Assembly: GCF_000281045.1 (NCBI RefSeq)
Contig: NW_008246070.1
Coordinates: forward strand, 586,954-650,953
Direction of reading: 5' to 3'
Source of the DNA: Saprolegnia diclina VS20
Lineage: Eukaryota; Oomycota; Saprolegniomycetes; Saprolegniales; Saprolegniaceae
Length of the DNA stretch: 64,000 nt
A model generated the notes under the pieces. It was not told the origin of the DNA, ran no database searches, and saw nothing but the letters and a program-made list of their open reading frames with translations. The translations under genes were made by a program, and so were the position numbers. Below, one piece after another: positions 11,250 through 21,805 of this stretch; within the stretch, counting starts at the first letter, position 1, and every line of letters begins with the position of its first letter.

Positions 11250-12221
11250 ATGGGCATCGTAGCATCGTCGTGTGAGAACTGCATTGGCGCCGCCGAAGCG
11301 CACATTGAGAAGGTCAAGCGCAAGAAGCACGGCGCCGCGAAAGAGCCGTCGCGCCTCATCCGCATCCGCCTCGATCGCGCTGAAGACCTCGCGGCCGCCG
11401 ACTCGTCGCTTGGCGGCGGCGGTCTCAGCGATCCGTACGTGAGCCTCCAGTTTGGCCGCCAGCGCCGGCGGTCGCCGGTCGTCGATGAGAATCTCAACCC
11501 GACGTGGAAGCACGAGGAGTACGAGTTTGTTGTGACCGAGTCCGACCTCGCGATGCACAAGACGCTCACCATCCGCGTCATGGACTTTGACGCGCTCAGC
11601 GCCGATGACCTCCTTGGCTCGATCGAGTTGGATATGACACAGTGGACCGGCGCAACGACCATCGAAGACGCCAAGATTCAAGCGTACGACCTCAACGTAC
11701 CCGAGAGCTACGCCGCCCAAAACGTACGATCTCGAATACTTTCTCAGATCTTATTTTCTGATTGTCGATAGGTCGCCTCCAAGCTGCACATGTCCATCTG
11801 CTTCCTGACCGAGTGGGCGGCCGCGTCGTCGTTGACGCAGGAAGTGTGGGAACTCGAGCGCTGGCTCTCGACCAACAACTCGTGGTCCAAGAACTACCTT
11901 GCCGAGACCCTCGGCGATCGGCCTGCGTGGTACTGCCCAGACACGAAGCAGGGCGGGGCGACCTTCAAAGATGCGCTGCCGCCGTGCCGTGAAGGCTACA
12001 AGCCGTGCGGGCAGTGGAGCTACGACGTCGTGCACGGCGACCAGAACGGGTGGCTCTATGCGACGACGTGCAAGGGGCCGTGGCGCAAGGACATGGGGCG
12101 CACCCACTTTGTCCGCCGGCGCATGTGGATGAACCAATACAAGCGCATTGCGCAGATGGAGCCCGAGCCCGAGGTCGCGTCGACTGTCTCGACGGCGCCG
12201 TCGTCTGGCGCGTCAGTCTAG
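11250..12221 (+). CDS. C2-DysF protein 2 with N-terminal lipidation signal
   Basis: Two exons (11250-11723, 11772-12221) give about 307 aa. The start MGIVASSCENC fits the N-myristoylation consensus (Gly2, Ser6) with cysteines beside it for palmitoylation, so membrane attachment is likely. A C2 domain occupies residues about 38-155 (IRIRLDRAEDLAAAD, LSDPYVSLQFG, NPTWKHEEYEF, MDFDALSADD). The DysF module follows (VWELERWLSTNNSW; GWLYATTCKGPW; FVRRRMW). It differs from its neighbour by the lipidated N-terminus and a longer DysF linker. A role in calcium-dependent membrane tethering or repair is inferred from ferlins. Confidence 0.85.
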
Positions 12222-12652
12222 AGACGATGAATTTGACAAATGTATCACTCTTTCAGTCCATCAAATGCGGATTGTGAAAATGAGAAGAAATTGGAAAAAT
12301 CTCCAAAATTTCGACATAATGGGCTGCGAGAAAGTCCGAGACGAGCGCCATGAGCCAAGCATTGCGACGTCTTGGACGAGCTAACGTCCCTGTTTCTCAT
12401 GTTCCATCGCAGCAAACTGCGTTCTTGCTCGGGACTCAAGATACGTCATGGCATCCCTCTATCGCTGGTGGTATTAGTTTGGATATACGCATGGAACATT
12501 GAGCTAGTAACAATAAAAGTTCTTGATCCCTTCCACTTGCACTTCGCCTTGCTCTTCTTTTTACTACTTTGTTCGATAAGAAACGCGTCCTCGCGATGCA
12601 AACCATCTATTCTTCTTCGAGTTACTATGGACGATGAAGCGAACCCAGTCCC
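12222..12652. other. intergenic, no gene seen
   Basis: AT-richer spacer upstream of the second AAAP transporter. No convincing exon, RNA gene or repeat was found. Confidence 0.45.
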
Positions 12653-14113
12653 ATGCCATTCACCAATTTCGTTGCCACGGCCATGGTCTTCCTAACGAAA
12701 GAAGACATCAAGATCTGCTACAGCCTCTTCTGCTGCGTCTATGGCATCGGCACGCTGGGCATGCCAGCCAACTATGCGCGCGCGGGCCCGGCGTGGGCGA
12801 CCGTCGCGCTCGTCTTCATGGCGATCGCCAACATTTACGCGTCCGTGTGCATGAGCAAGGTGCTTTTGCAAGCGCCGAAAAACGTCAAGACCTTTGGCGA
12901 CATGGGCGAGTGGTGCATGGGTAGCTTTGGCCGCTGGGCCGCCGTCATCTCGCACCTCCTCGTGTGCGTCATGATCCCCATGGTGTTCCTCGTCCTCGGT
13001 GGCATCCTCCTCTCGATCCTCTTCCCCAACTCGTACGGTCAAGACGTGTGGATCTGCCTCATGGGCCTCAGCCTCTTGCCCGTCTGTCTCATCCCAACGC
13101 TCAAAGAAGGCGCGGCCGCCGCAGCCGCCGGCGCTATCGGCACGCTCGCCGCCGATGGGATTGCGCTGTACCTACTCGTCGACAACTTGACGCCCAAGAC
13201 CGCGACCACGTTCTCGCCGGATGTCACGTTTGAAGGCGTCGCCTCTGTCTTTGGCAACCTCTCGCTCGCGTACGGTGCCGGCATTGTCATTCCGGCGCTC
13301 CAGCGTGAGCACACGGACCCGGCGCGCATGCCCCGGTGCATCATCGTGACGCTCTCGATCATCTCGGTGCTCTTCCTCGTCATCTCCGTCACGGGGTATG
13401 CCATGACGGGGTGCCAGATTCCTGGCAACCTCCTCTTCGCCATCGCGGGCACATCGCTCGGCTTCAACGCGTCGCGCGGCGGCATCGTCCTCGCCTTCCT
13501 CTTCATGCAGATGCACATTACGATCGCGTTTGGCATTATCTTCTTCCCTGCGTTCTTCACGGCCGAGCGCCTCGTCCTCGGTCTGCACAAGGAGTCGTTT
13601 GCGCTCAACGACCACGCGTTCAGCACGGTCGAGACACCGGAGCTGCAAAGCGACAAGAACCAGACGTCGGTGCGCGCGGCCATGATGAGCCAGCGCGACG
13701 AAGACCTCGCGCAGATCCAAGACGACTACAAGCGCAAGAACGCTTATGTGCGCGTCGCGGTTCTGCGCACGGTCATGGTGGTCCTTGCGGTGATTGCGTC
13801 CGTGCTTTTGAAGGACAGATTCATCGACCTCCAGAGCTTTGTTGGTGCGTCGTCGACGGCGCTCTGCTGCATGATTCTGCCGCTCGTCTTTTACGTCAAG
13901 ACGTTCCATACAACACTGCCGCTCTATGAGAAGATCTTTGCGATCCTTATCGCGCTCATCTCGAGCTTCCTTGCGATCTACGTCTCGATCGACACGGGCA
14001 AGCTGGTCTTCAACCCGAGCAGCGCGAGTGCCAACCCACCCGTGTTCCCCTACTGCGCGGCCGAGCACGCGTTCGTGGTCTACACCAACATGACGCACTA
14101 CAAGGGCAAATAA
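12653..14113 (+). CDS. AAAP-family amino-acid transporter 2
   Basis: A single-exon 486-aa protein with about eleven hydrophobic segments. The start of the membrane domain (YSLFCCVYGIGTLGMPANYARAG) has the AAAP pattern with a glycine-rich break in TM1. A long cytosolic loop (residues about 320-370) precedes the last TM segments. It is distantly related to the gene at 4293 and, unlike that gene, has no introns. The substrate cannot be read from the sequence. Confidence 0.86.
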   Translation: MPFTNFVATAMVFLTKEDIKICYSLFCCVYGIGTLGMPANYARAGPAWATVALVFMAIANIYASVCMSKVLLQAPKNVKTFGDMGEWCMGSFGRWAAVISHLLVCVMIPMVFLVLGGILLSILFPNSYGQDVWICLMGLSLLPVCLIPTLKEGAAAAAAGAIGTLAADGIALYLLVDNLTPKTATTFSPDVTFEGVASVFGNLSLAYGAGIVIPALQREHTDPARMPRCIIVTLSIISVLFLVISVTGYAMTGCQIPGNLLFAIAGTSLGFNASRGGIVLAFLFMQMHITIAFGIIFFPAFFTAERLVLGLHKESFALNDHAFSTVETPELQSDKNQTSVRAAMMSQRDEDLAQIQDDYKRKNAYVRVAVLRTVMVVLAVIASVLLKDRFIDLQSFVGASSTALCCMILPLVFYVKTFHTTLPLYEKIFAILIALISSFLAIYVSIDTGKLVFNPSSASANPPVFPYCAAEHAFVVYTNMTHYKGK

Positions 14114-14377
14114 AACAATTTGATAATAAATACTGATATATATCAGCTAGCGATATGAACAATGGCCTAAGAGCCTAGCGTCAATGTTCTCTCGGAGACA
14201 GACACGAGCGGTCGGTCACGGCGGCCGCCTTTGCACCGTCGTTGATAGAACGCATTATTATAGCGGAGTCGACCTCTTGCAGGCTCAACAAGAAGCACCG
14301 CTGTGAGGACCATCGTGGAAGAAGGAGAGATTCTTTATAAACATATTGCATGTCTACGATAGCATTTCGGTAGCCCA

Positions 14378-17352
14378 CTAGAGAATTTCAGAGGCGGTCG
14401 CAAACGCATCATAGTCTTCAAAGCCGAGGACCGAGTCGGCAAAGGTCGCCGACGTGAACGCCGTCATCGCGTCCCAGTGCTCGGCGTCGTCGCCAACCAG
14501 TGCGCTCAAGCACGCGCTGAGCTCGTCCTCAGTCATTTTTTCGCCCTACGTATTCTCATGAACCTTTGAAGAGAAACAAAGCGGCTACGAGCGTCAGCAG
14601 CTTCTGCTTGAGGTCGGGCCACTTGAGACTATGGCTGCGCTTTTGGCCAATAATGGTCGCAAACGCCGCCTCAATGTGCGCCTTGCCAATGCCAAAGACG
14701 GGGCGGTGGTTGATATACAGCTTGACAAAGTCCACTAGTCCGATCGCGTCGACGGTCTTGGTCGTCTCGGTGAAGCGCGAGTACTTGACTTCGCTGCACA
14801 TGTTTTGGATCTCGAGCTCGGTCGGGTAGTACCCGAGCGCGCGCATGACGTGCGGAATCTCGGCCAGTGGAATCTCCTGCGTAATGTTGCGCGCGGCGGT
14901 CGATGCTTCGCCCTGCGTGCGCAGCTGGGCAAAGTAAAAGTAGTCGACAATCTCATTGTAAAATGGGCCCCGCAAGCCGCCTTCGAGGAGCGACCCGTAC
15001 GGCTCGACGCCGAGGCCGGCGGCGGCTTCCATCGCATCGAGCGCCGACGGTGTCACTTCCCACATGTTGAGGATCAAGTCTTTTCCGCCCGCCGTGATGA
15101 AATACCGGCCGTCGCAGGTCACGGCGACGTTCGAGATGTGCCCGGCGTGCGCAATGAGCCCCATCGACTTGTGCGGGTTGCCGTCGAGCGGCAGTTTGAT
15201 CAAGCCCACGACCTACAAAAGACGCAATAAGAATACGAATTCGAGGACAACGTGTGCACCTTGTCGTGGGTGCTATACGCGCAGTAGCGCTCGGTCTTGG
15301 TCTTTTCGAGTGGGATCGGGAGAATGCGGTTGAGCGGGCCGCCGTACGTCGGGTTGAGCGTCGTCCGGCGGCACGTCTTGTTGTTAGCGTTCCAGCCCTT
15401 GAACTTGTACTCGTCGTTCGCAATCACAATCAGATCTTCGTGGACGCCCGGCATGTCCGGGTGCCAAAAGCACGCGGTGGGTACAGCCGACTGCTCGATC
15501 TTTTGCGGCGGCGCAGTGAGTACGATGCCGTCTAGGACGCTCGAGCGCGAGAGGCTGTACTCGACGAGCATGCGGTCTTCGCCGATCGTGACGAGCAGCG
15601 CTTGCTGATCCGAGAGGCCAAACTCGAGACCCGTGATGGGCTTGGCGTGCGACCGGCACCGGCCAATGTACATCCACTGGTCGGCCGGGTCGATCGCATG
15701 GTGGAGCTCCTCCGCTTCCATTGCCTTGTTGCGCCAGAGAAGCACGTAATTGTCGGCGTCAACGGCGGCAATGAACGAACTGTCGGGAGCGACTTTGATG
15801 TCGAGGATCGCACTCTGCCGCGCACTTGGGTTTAGGAATATATACAACAAAAAGGGACTACCTTGGAGTGCCGCAGCATGTGCAAGTCGGCGAGTGTGCT
15901 CACATGCAGGAGCTTGATTGCGCCGTTGGCAAAGCCCACGAGAATGTATCGGCCAAGCGGGTCGTACGACAGCGTCTGCGGTCGAAACTTGTCTTCGTCA
16001 AAATGGCGCACCATGAGCAGCCGCTTCGAGACGCAGTCCCAGAGCTGCAAGACGCCCGACGCGCAGCTGATAGCGACTTGGGTCGCGCTCGGGTGCGTCG
16101 CCAGGCCGCGGATCTCGGCCGCAATCCCCTGCATGAGCAGCGTGCCCCGGCGCTTCTCAACATCAAACTCTTCGTGGATCGACGGCGTGATGCCGAGAAT
16201 AAAGGCATCTACCAAATGTAATCGCCAAAAATGAAGAAAAAAACACAAAATTCGCACGTGACGTGGCGACGATGAACTCGGGCACGCGGAACGCATCGGC
16301 CGCCGTCGGATCCGTCGTAGTCTCGGTATTGGCAAACGAGACGGACGTGACGGGCCCCGCAGAGAGGTCTTCAAACCACGCGACGAGGCGGAAGTCAAAG
16401 TCATAGAAGCGGACGGCACCGTCAGCCGCACCCACAACGAGGTACCCGTCCATGTCGGTCAGATACCGAATCGCGACGGGCTTGTGGGCATCGAGCCCCG
16501 TCATGCGCACGATCTTGACCGCCTTCTTGTCTGCGTGCACGAGGACGTCGCCGGATTTCACGAGCGACGAGTCCCACAGAATGAGATCGCCGTCTTCGGT
16601 GGCCGTGATGGCTTGGGACGAGTCGGGCACGAAGATCGACTGCGTGAACGCGCCAATCGCTTGCTTAAAGTCCTTTTGCGATAAAGGCGGCGAGTAAAAC
16701 TGGAGCTGGTGGTGCACCCAATTCCAAAAGATGACGCGCTGCGCGCCATTGGTCACGATCTCGCGGATGTCGTACGTGTTGAAGCGCACGCACGTCTGAA
16801 CGTCTTCGGTCGCGACGGCTAATCACACTTTGCAGTGGCGACGACAGATCATACCACGAGGCATGGATTACCTGCCGTGTAGAGTGCGTCGTCGCGGGCG
16901 ACTGTCCACTCCCAGAGCTTGATCTCCTGCGCACTTGCGGCGTCCGGCTCGTCGCTTTTGGACGACGGCACGGAGAGCGTCACGAGAAACATCGCGTCCG
17001 GTGATATGTCGACGCACTGCACGCCATGCGCATGGGGCGAAAAGAGCGTTTTGATCGGGTTGCCTGTCGTGGCGTCCCAGACGACGAGCATCGAGTCGGA
17101 CCCGCGGTCGGCAGTGACGATCCAGCGCTTGTCTTCGCTCACAGCGCAGCACGAGATCGGGTTGCAATGGCCCTGTAAAATGCGCTGCGTCCGGTGCGCG
17201 TAGTTGTAGATGATGCCCATGTGGCCGGACGTGTAGAAGATTGCGTGCACAGCATCGTCCGAGAGGCTGTGGACGCCGCCGACAATGTCCTTGTTGAAGC
17301 CAAACGACCACGAGAGGCTGAGTGCATTCGCCGCAACTGGGATCGCCTCCAT
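14378..17352 (-). CDS. CFAP251: CFAP251/WDR66-like flagellar WD40 protein
   Basis: Six exons (17352-16872, 16818-16258, 16208-15862, 15814-15260, 15212-14589, 14545-14378) give about 911 aa. The start (LSWSFGFNKDI, then HCNPISCCAVSEDKRWIVTADRGSDS) matches what I know of WDR66/CFAP251. Numerous WD40 blades follow (IKLWEW, LILWDSS, VLQLWDC, VLLWRN). The C-terminal third is helical and EF-hand-like, ending in exon 6 (EKMTEDELSACLSALVGDD), as in the family. CFAP251 belongs to the calmodulin- and spoke-associated complex at the base of radial spoke 3 in motile axonemes. Its presence implies flagellated zoospores. Exon 6 is short and easily missed. Confidence 0.9.
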
Positions 17353-17458
17353 GACGCCTCTTCAAGATACGAATGCGACCAACCGATGACGTTTCTTCTT
17401 GATATGGGAATGCAGGCTGGACTTTTTTTAAAGTTTTGGATTGCCTGCATGCACATAG

Positions 17459-18187
17459 CTACTCGGGCACAGAAGAAGGGTAGTAGGTGCGTCCCCAGAC
17501 GCGGCGCCGCACGACCGACGTCGCCTCTGGCATCGCGGTCCAAGGACCTGCAAATGAAGCAGCGTAATGCCACCCGCTGTCACGCGATCGATCGCGCGGG
17601 CGCCACCCGTCGCCACTGCGCCATCCGCTGGGGATGCTACTGGAAGTGGCCTCGTCCAAGCTGTTGCCACACACGTAGCCGTCCATGGACTCGAACGGAT
17701 AGCCGTCACCGGTCGCCAGGCATTGGGCGTGCCACCGCCCGTGAGAGCCCAATCGCTGCTTTTCCCAGAGCTCGAGAACGATGGTTGGGGCCGGGAGCCA
17801 TGCGAGGTCCAGCCACACGTACGCTTTTGCATGTGGCACCTTGAGGTGCGACGCGAGCCGATACGGCACGTTGACCTCGTCCTCGACGCTATCGAGCGCG
17901 ATCGAGGTCGAGACAAGCAGCTTGTCGGCGTTGAGGTAGTCGTACACGGCGACGCGGAGGCGCGCTTTCTGCTTGACCTCGGCGCAAAGGCGAAAGTCAA
18001 AGCTCGCATGCCACGCGGGGTTGAGCGTCCGGGGCACGACGGCGCTGATTTGCTCTTGGTCATCGAGCTCGAGCACGACGTACGGGTCCCGCTGGCCGCC
18101 GCAGTAGCGCGGGCCGCGCGCACGCTCGTCGTCGCAGAGGCCCGGGATGTTGGAGACGCGGTGCAGCTGCACTCGAAGCGTCGGCAT
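17459..18187 (-). CDS. C2-DysF protein 3
   Basis: A single-exon 242-aa protein starting at MPTLRVQLHRV. The C2 domain (residues 1-125) has a glycine/cysteine-containing insertion in loop 1 (CDDERARGPRYCGGQ) before the conserved RDPYVVLEL. The DysF part is present but shortened and divergent (LELWEKQRLGSHGRW; GWHYAASFAGPW; VVRRRVW). The frame continues upstream to 18271 without conserved residues. It is the third member of the local family and lies on the opposite strand. Confidence 0.82.
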   Translation of the reverse strand: MPTLRVQLHRVSNIPGLCDDERARGPRYCGGQRDPYVVLELDDQEQISAVVPRTLNPAWHASFDFRLCAEVKQKARLRVAVYDYLNADKLLVSTSIALDSVEDEVNVPYRLASHLKVPHAKAYVWLDLAWLPAPTIVLELWEKQRLGSHGRWHAQCLATGDGYPFESMDGYVCGNSLDEATSSSIPSGWRSGDGWRPRDRSRDSGWHYAASFAGPWTAMPEATSVVRRRVWGRTYYPSSVPE

Positions 18188-18852
18188 GGCTTGTCCTGCT
18201 CGACGCTCGCGACACGGCGTTGTCGGTTCCAACCAGTGCAAACGGTTTCGTTCGCAATCCGTTCTCGCCATCTTCTACGCGACAGCGCAAAAACGCGGAA
18301 ACAGCCATCGCATACACCAGCGGAATTCGCTAACGACTTCGTCGCCTTCCGCCCACCCCGCAGGCGTGGAGGAGAACGCCGGCCACAAAGAGAAATAAGG
18401 CGGGACGAGACCAGGTGCCTGTCCCACCATATAACGTTATATGTATTCAGCGACGAACGCACGCTGGCAAGAGATCATCGTACCAGTACCGCTTCTTGGT
18501 TGTCATAAGATCTTGGATGTTGCTGGAACACGCCCGTGTCAGTTTGCGCTTCCGGTGCACCACGGGGATGCTATCGGCTAGGCAAACCCGGGAACGGTAT
18601 ATTATAGTGGCGGGATTTGCTATTGGCTAATACAAACGTGCAGATATTTAAATACAGATATATCGGCTAGGAAAACCCGTGCATGGCATTGAATAAAATA
18701 TGAATGCACATTGCCATAGCGCGGATACAAACGTGTAGATGATAAAATCCAAATCCAAACAGCTGATGTATGTTCTTGTGTTCTTGGGGGGTCCCCCTCC
18801 GGGTTACACACTTGCATCCTTGCGCATCGCGGTGCTGGACCAAGCGACCGCG
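18188..18852. other. intergenic with short palindrome and degenerate ~90-bp duplication
   Basis: A 14-bp perfect palindrome lies at 18429-18442. Two degenerate copies of a roughly 90-bp unit follow: TATCGGCTAGG recurs at 18572 and 18661, and ATACAAACGTG recurs at 18630 and 18725. I see no coding exon. This is the shared upstream region of C2-DysF 3 and the multi-TM kinase. Confidence 0.5.
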
Positions 18853-21472
18853 ATGGAGTCGCCGTCCGCCATGGACACTTGCATCTCGCCGTTGACGGAG
18901 TACGCCAAGATGGACAGCGACCTGCATATCTTTAGCCTCTCGCAGCTGCAGGACGTGCATGTGCACAGCCTCTCGGACCTCCTGGCAGCGACGACGTGCG
19001 AGGCGCCCACGAAGCGCCACCAACCGGCAGCGCGCTGCGCCATGTGCAGCAGCGTCGTCGAGAACTGGGACGCGCGCGTCTTGTGGCTCACGCTCTACAC
19101 GGTGCTGAGCTTGCTCGCTGTATCGTTCGCCGTGCCCGCCTGCATGGATGCCACGTCGTACCCGCTGGGCACGCACCTCGAGTGCATGGCGCCGTCGCCC
19201 GATCTCGGTCACTCGAAGCGGCAGTCGTACTTTGACATGGTCAGCATCATGCTCATCACGGGCAACGTCGTCGTGCTCATTAGCGTCTCGCTCTACCTCG
19301 GGCTTCAATGCACGTGGAGCAAGAAGAAGATCGTGGCCAACCCCAACCACGCCAACCTCAGTACGCTCTCATCTCGCGTCCAACGATCTCATATGCCTCT
19401 ATGTAGCCAATAGCTTTGTCTTGCCGTGCTACGCTCTCGTGTGGTACATTTTCGTGGGGCTCGGTGTGAGCTTCGTCGTCGGCGTCACCTTCTCCGTCTC
19501 GACCGCGCTTTGGGTCCATCCCGGCTTTGACGCGATCTACTGCTTTCTCTTCCACTTTCCCATCACCTGGTATCGACCTCTGCCACGCCACATCTCAATG
19601 CGTCTCGAATAGGATCCGGCAGCTCCTTCCAGTGCTCATGGTGCAAAAATCGATTTCGAAAGCGGCCATTCTACGCTCGGTCGGGCTCTCGGGCGCGAGT
19701 ACGTGCTTGTGTACGAGGCGACGTCTGAAGCGCGACTAGTGAGCATCGTCTTTATGAGCTTCATCTTCATCGACAAGGCATCGGATGGCGTCCCGATCTT
19801 CTTCCTTGCGTTCCACTTTGTCTCGCTCCTCTATTACGCGTGGACCAAGTACGTGTGCTTTGCACGGACATCGTTTGACGTCGTGTACGTGCTCTTGGCG
19901 CTAACGTCCGTGCTCTACATGCTGTACGTCGTCTCGTACCTCAGACAATATTGTCTTATGTCCTGTAGACCCCCTGTCGTGCTACTCTTGGACCACCAAA
20001 TGCACCCGTCCGTCTATAGCCGCGTCACTGTCGTTGGCAACGTTGTGGACGCGTTTACGATTCTCTCGATTCTCCTCAGTCTGCGCGTGCGAGTTGACGT
20101 GTTTGTATGTTTGATCGTGACGCGCCTGCGTAGGCCGACACCAAATACTGGCTGGGCCTCGACGACAACTCGATCCAGACCAACGATCCGGCCAAGCTGT
20201 ACCTCCGACTGGTCGCTCCACACACTTGCTTGCATCATATCGAGCGTATCCGTAGATTGCAGAGAGAGGCATGGTCTCTTCCTTCTCGACGCGCACGTCT
20301 GTCTACGACGTCCACTACATGATCGAAGAGTTCAAGGACGTACGACATTTGACGTCGCTCCTCAGCGTTTAATGAGCTTTGGGTAGAGTATGATCGATTA
20401 TTCGTGCCTCCACCTCGACGCCGTCATCGCCCAAGGCGCAACCGCCGTCGTCCTCCGTGGCTCAATGCACAAGCATCTGCTACGGCGCAACGCCCCGGTC
20501 GCCATCAAGATGTACACGTCGCTCTTCGTCACGGACGACGACGTGCGCCGCTTCTCCAAGGAGACGTCGCTAAATATTGGCCTCTCGCACCCCAACATTG
20601 TGCGGTTTTACGGGTACCGCGTCCTCTTGTATTTTGTTGTCGTTGAGTTGTAAGAAACAATAGGCTCTGCGTCGTACCGCCGGCCATCTGCTTGGTGTTC
20701 GAGTACTGCGAATGGGGGTCGCTCGAACTCGTCTTGCTCGCGCAAAACCGCTCGACGACCGAGTGGGACCTCCCCACAAAACTCAAAGCGTGTTTGGACG
20801 CATGTCGCGCGGTCGCATACCTCCACAGCTTTAGTCCACCGCTGCTGCACCGGTAGCTCCATCCTTCACTCTGAAGGTAGCGATCGAAGCGTGGCGTAGG
20901 GACATCAAGACAGCCAACTTTCTCCTAGCCTCGGACGCGATGCTCAAGCTCAGCGACTTTGGCGAGAGCAACCTCATGCGGCCCAAGAACGACGGCACGA
21001 TGACGGTCGTCGGTAGCGTCGATTTCATGGTACTGCATTCTCGTACATTGCGATCTCAAAACTCAGATCTGGATCGTAGGCGCCTGAAATGATCTCGGGG
21101 GGCCGGCCGGCATCAGCCGTGTATGGCACAGCGGCCGACGTGTACAGCTTGACGATGACGCTCTGGCACATTCTGGCGCCGGGTCGCAATCCGTGGAAAG
21201 GCCGATCGCACTTTGAAGTGTATACGAAAACCATTCAAGGCGAGCGCCCACCGATACCCGAGACGCTTCCGAATGATTGCCACGAGCTGCTCGAGCGCGG
21301 CTGGGCACCAGACGCCGACGAGCGCTGGCACGTCGATGAGATGGAACAACTCGTGCTCGGGATGCTCAAGGGTGGCGTCTCGCGCGTGCGGCTGGAGGCG
21401 CCGACCGCATCGTCCTCCGTGTCGACGACCTCGGCAAGCTACGTGGCCTTGGCCCATTCGACCAGCATTTAA
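18853..21472 (+). CDS. multi-TM receptor-like TKL protein kinase A
   Basis: Eleven exons (18853-19360, 19407-19569, 19613-19698, 19740-19923, 19969-20086, 20134-20211, 20256-20339, 20387-20613, 20664-20852, 20900-21029, 21080-21472) give about 719 aa. The N-terminal 410 residues hold about seven hydrophobic segments. The C-terminal part is a complete kinase domain of TKL flavour: VAIK lysine, HRDIKTAN catalytic loop (split by an intron inside the Arg codon), DFG, and APEM. A short Ser/Thr-rich tail follows. A membrane receptor that signals directly by phosphorylation is the natural reading; the ligand is unknown. Its paralogue is at 25796-28470 in inverted orientation, and the start matches that gene's extent. 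Confidence 0.85.
20498..21226 (+). repeat. arm 1 of ~728-bp near-identical inverted repeat
   Basis: This part of kinase A (exon 8 to early exon 11, introns included) matches the reverse complement of 26004-26731 with equal length and about a dozen differences by eye. Similarity drops sharply just outside both ends. Confidence 0.9.
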
Positions 21473-21805
21473 AATATCCTATTTATTGACATTTTTGCTC
21501 TATGGTGCTGCGATGCCAGGCAACAACTGCACCATCGTGGAAAGTATCAAGTTGATAAAACACGTCTGCATGAAGCATGGAAGGTGCGGCTGATCCACAA
21601 ACTCGCTTCTTGCACGGATCTGGATTAGTTGAAACAACCTGTCTTTTTGGCCAATCCCACGCGCGTGTAACGCTTTCGTTGGAATTACTCGACTTGGATT
21701 GGATAAAACGCTGTTGACGGAATGACGGTCGCCAGACTTTTCAGCCAATCCAAGAACACCACTTGCTCCGACCCACGCTGCAACCTCAGTAGCACGCGGT
21801 CGAGC
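21473..21805. other. intergenic, CCAAT boxes
   Basis: A 333-bp spacer before the FYVE gene, with CCAAT-type motifs near 21650 and 21746. No exon is evident apart from a possible in-frame 5' extension of the FYVE gene from an ATG at 21722. Confidence 0.4.

Noticed and set aside
13172..14098. A 308-codon minus-strand frame opposite the second AAAP transporter
   Set aside because: Its composition is that of an antisense shadow, while the plus frame encodes a full transporter.
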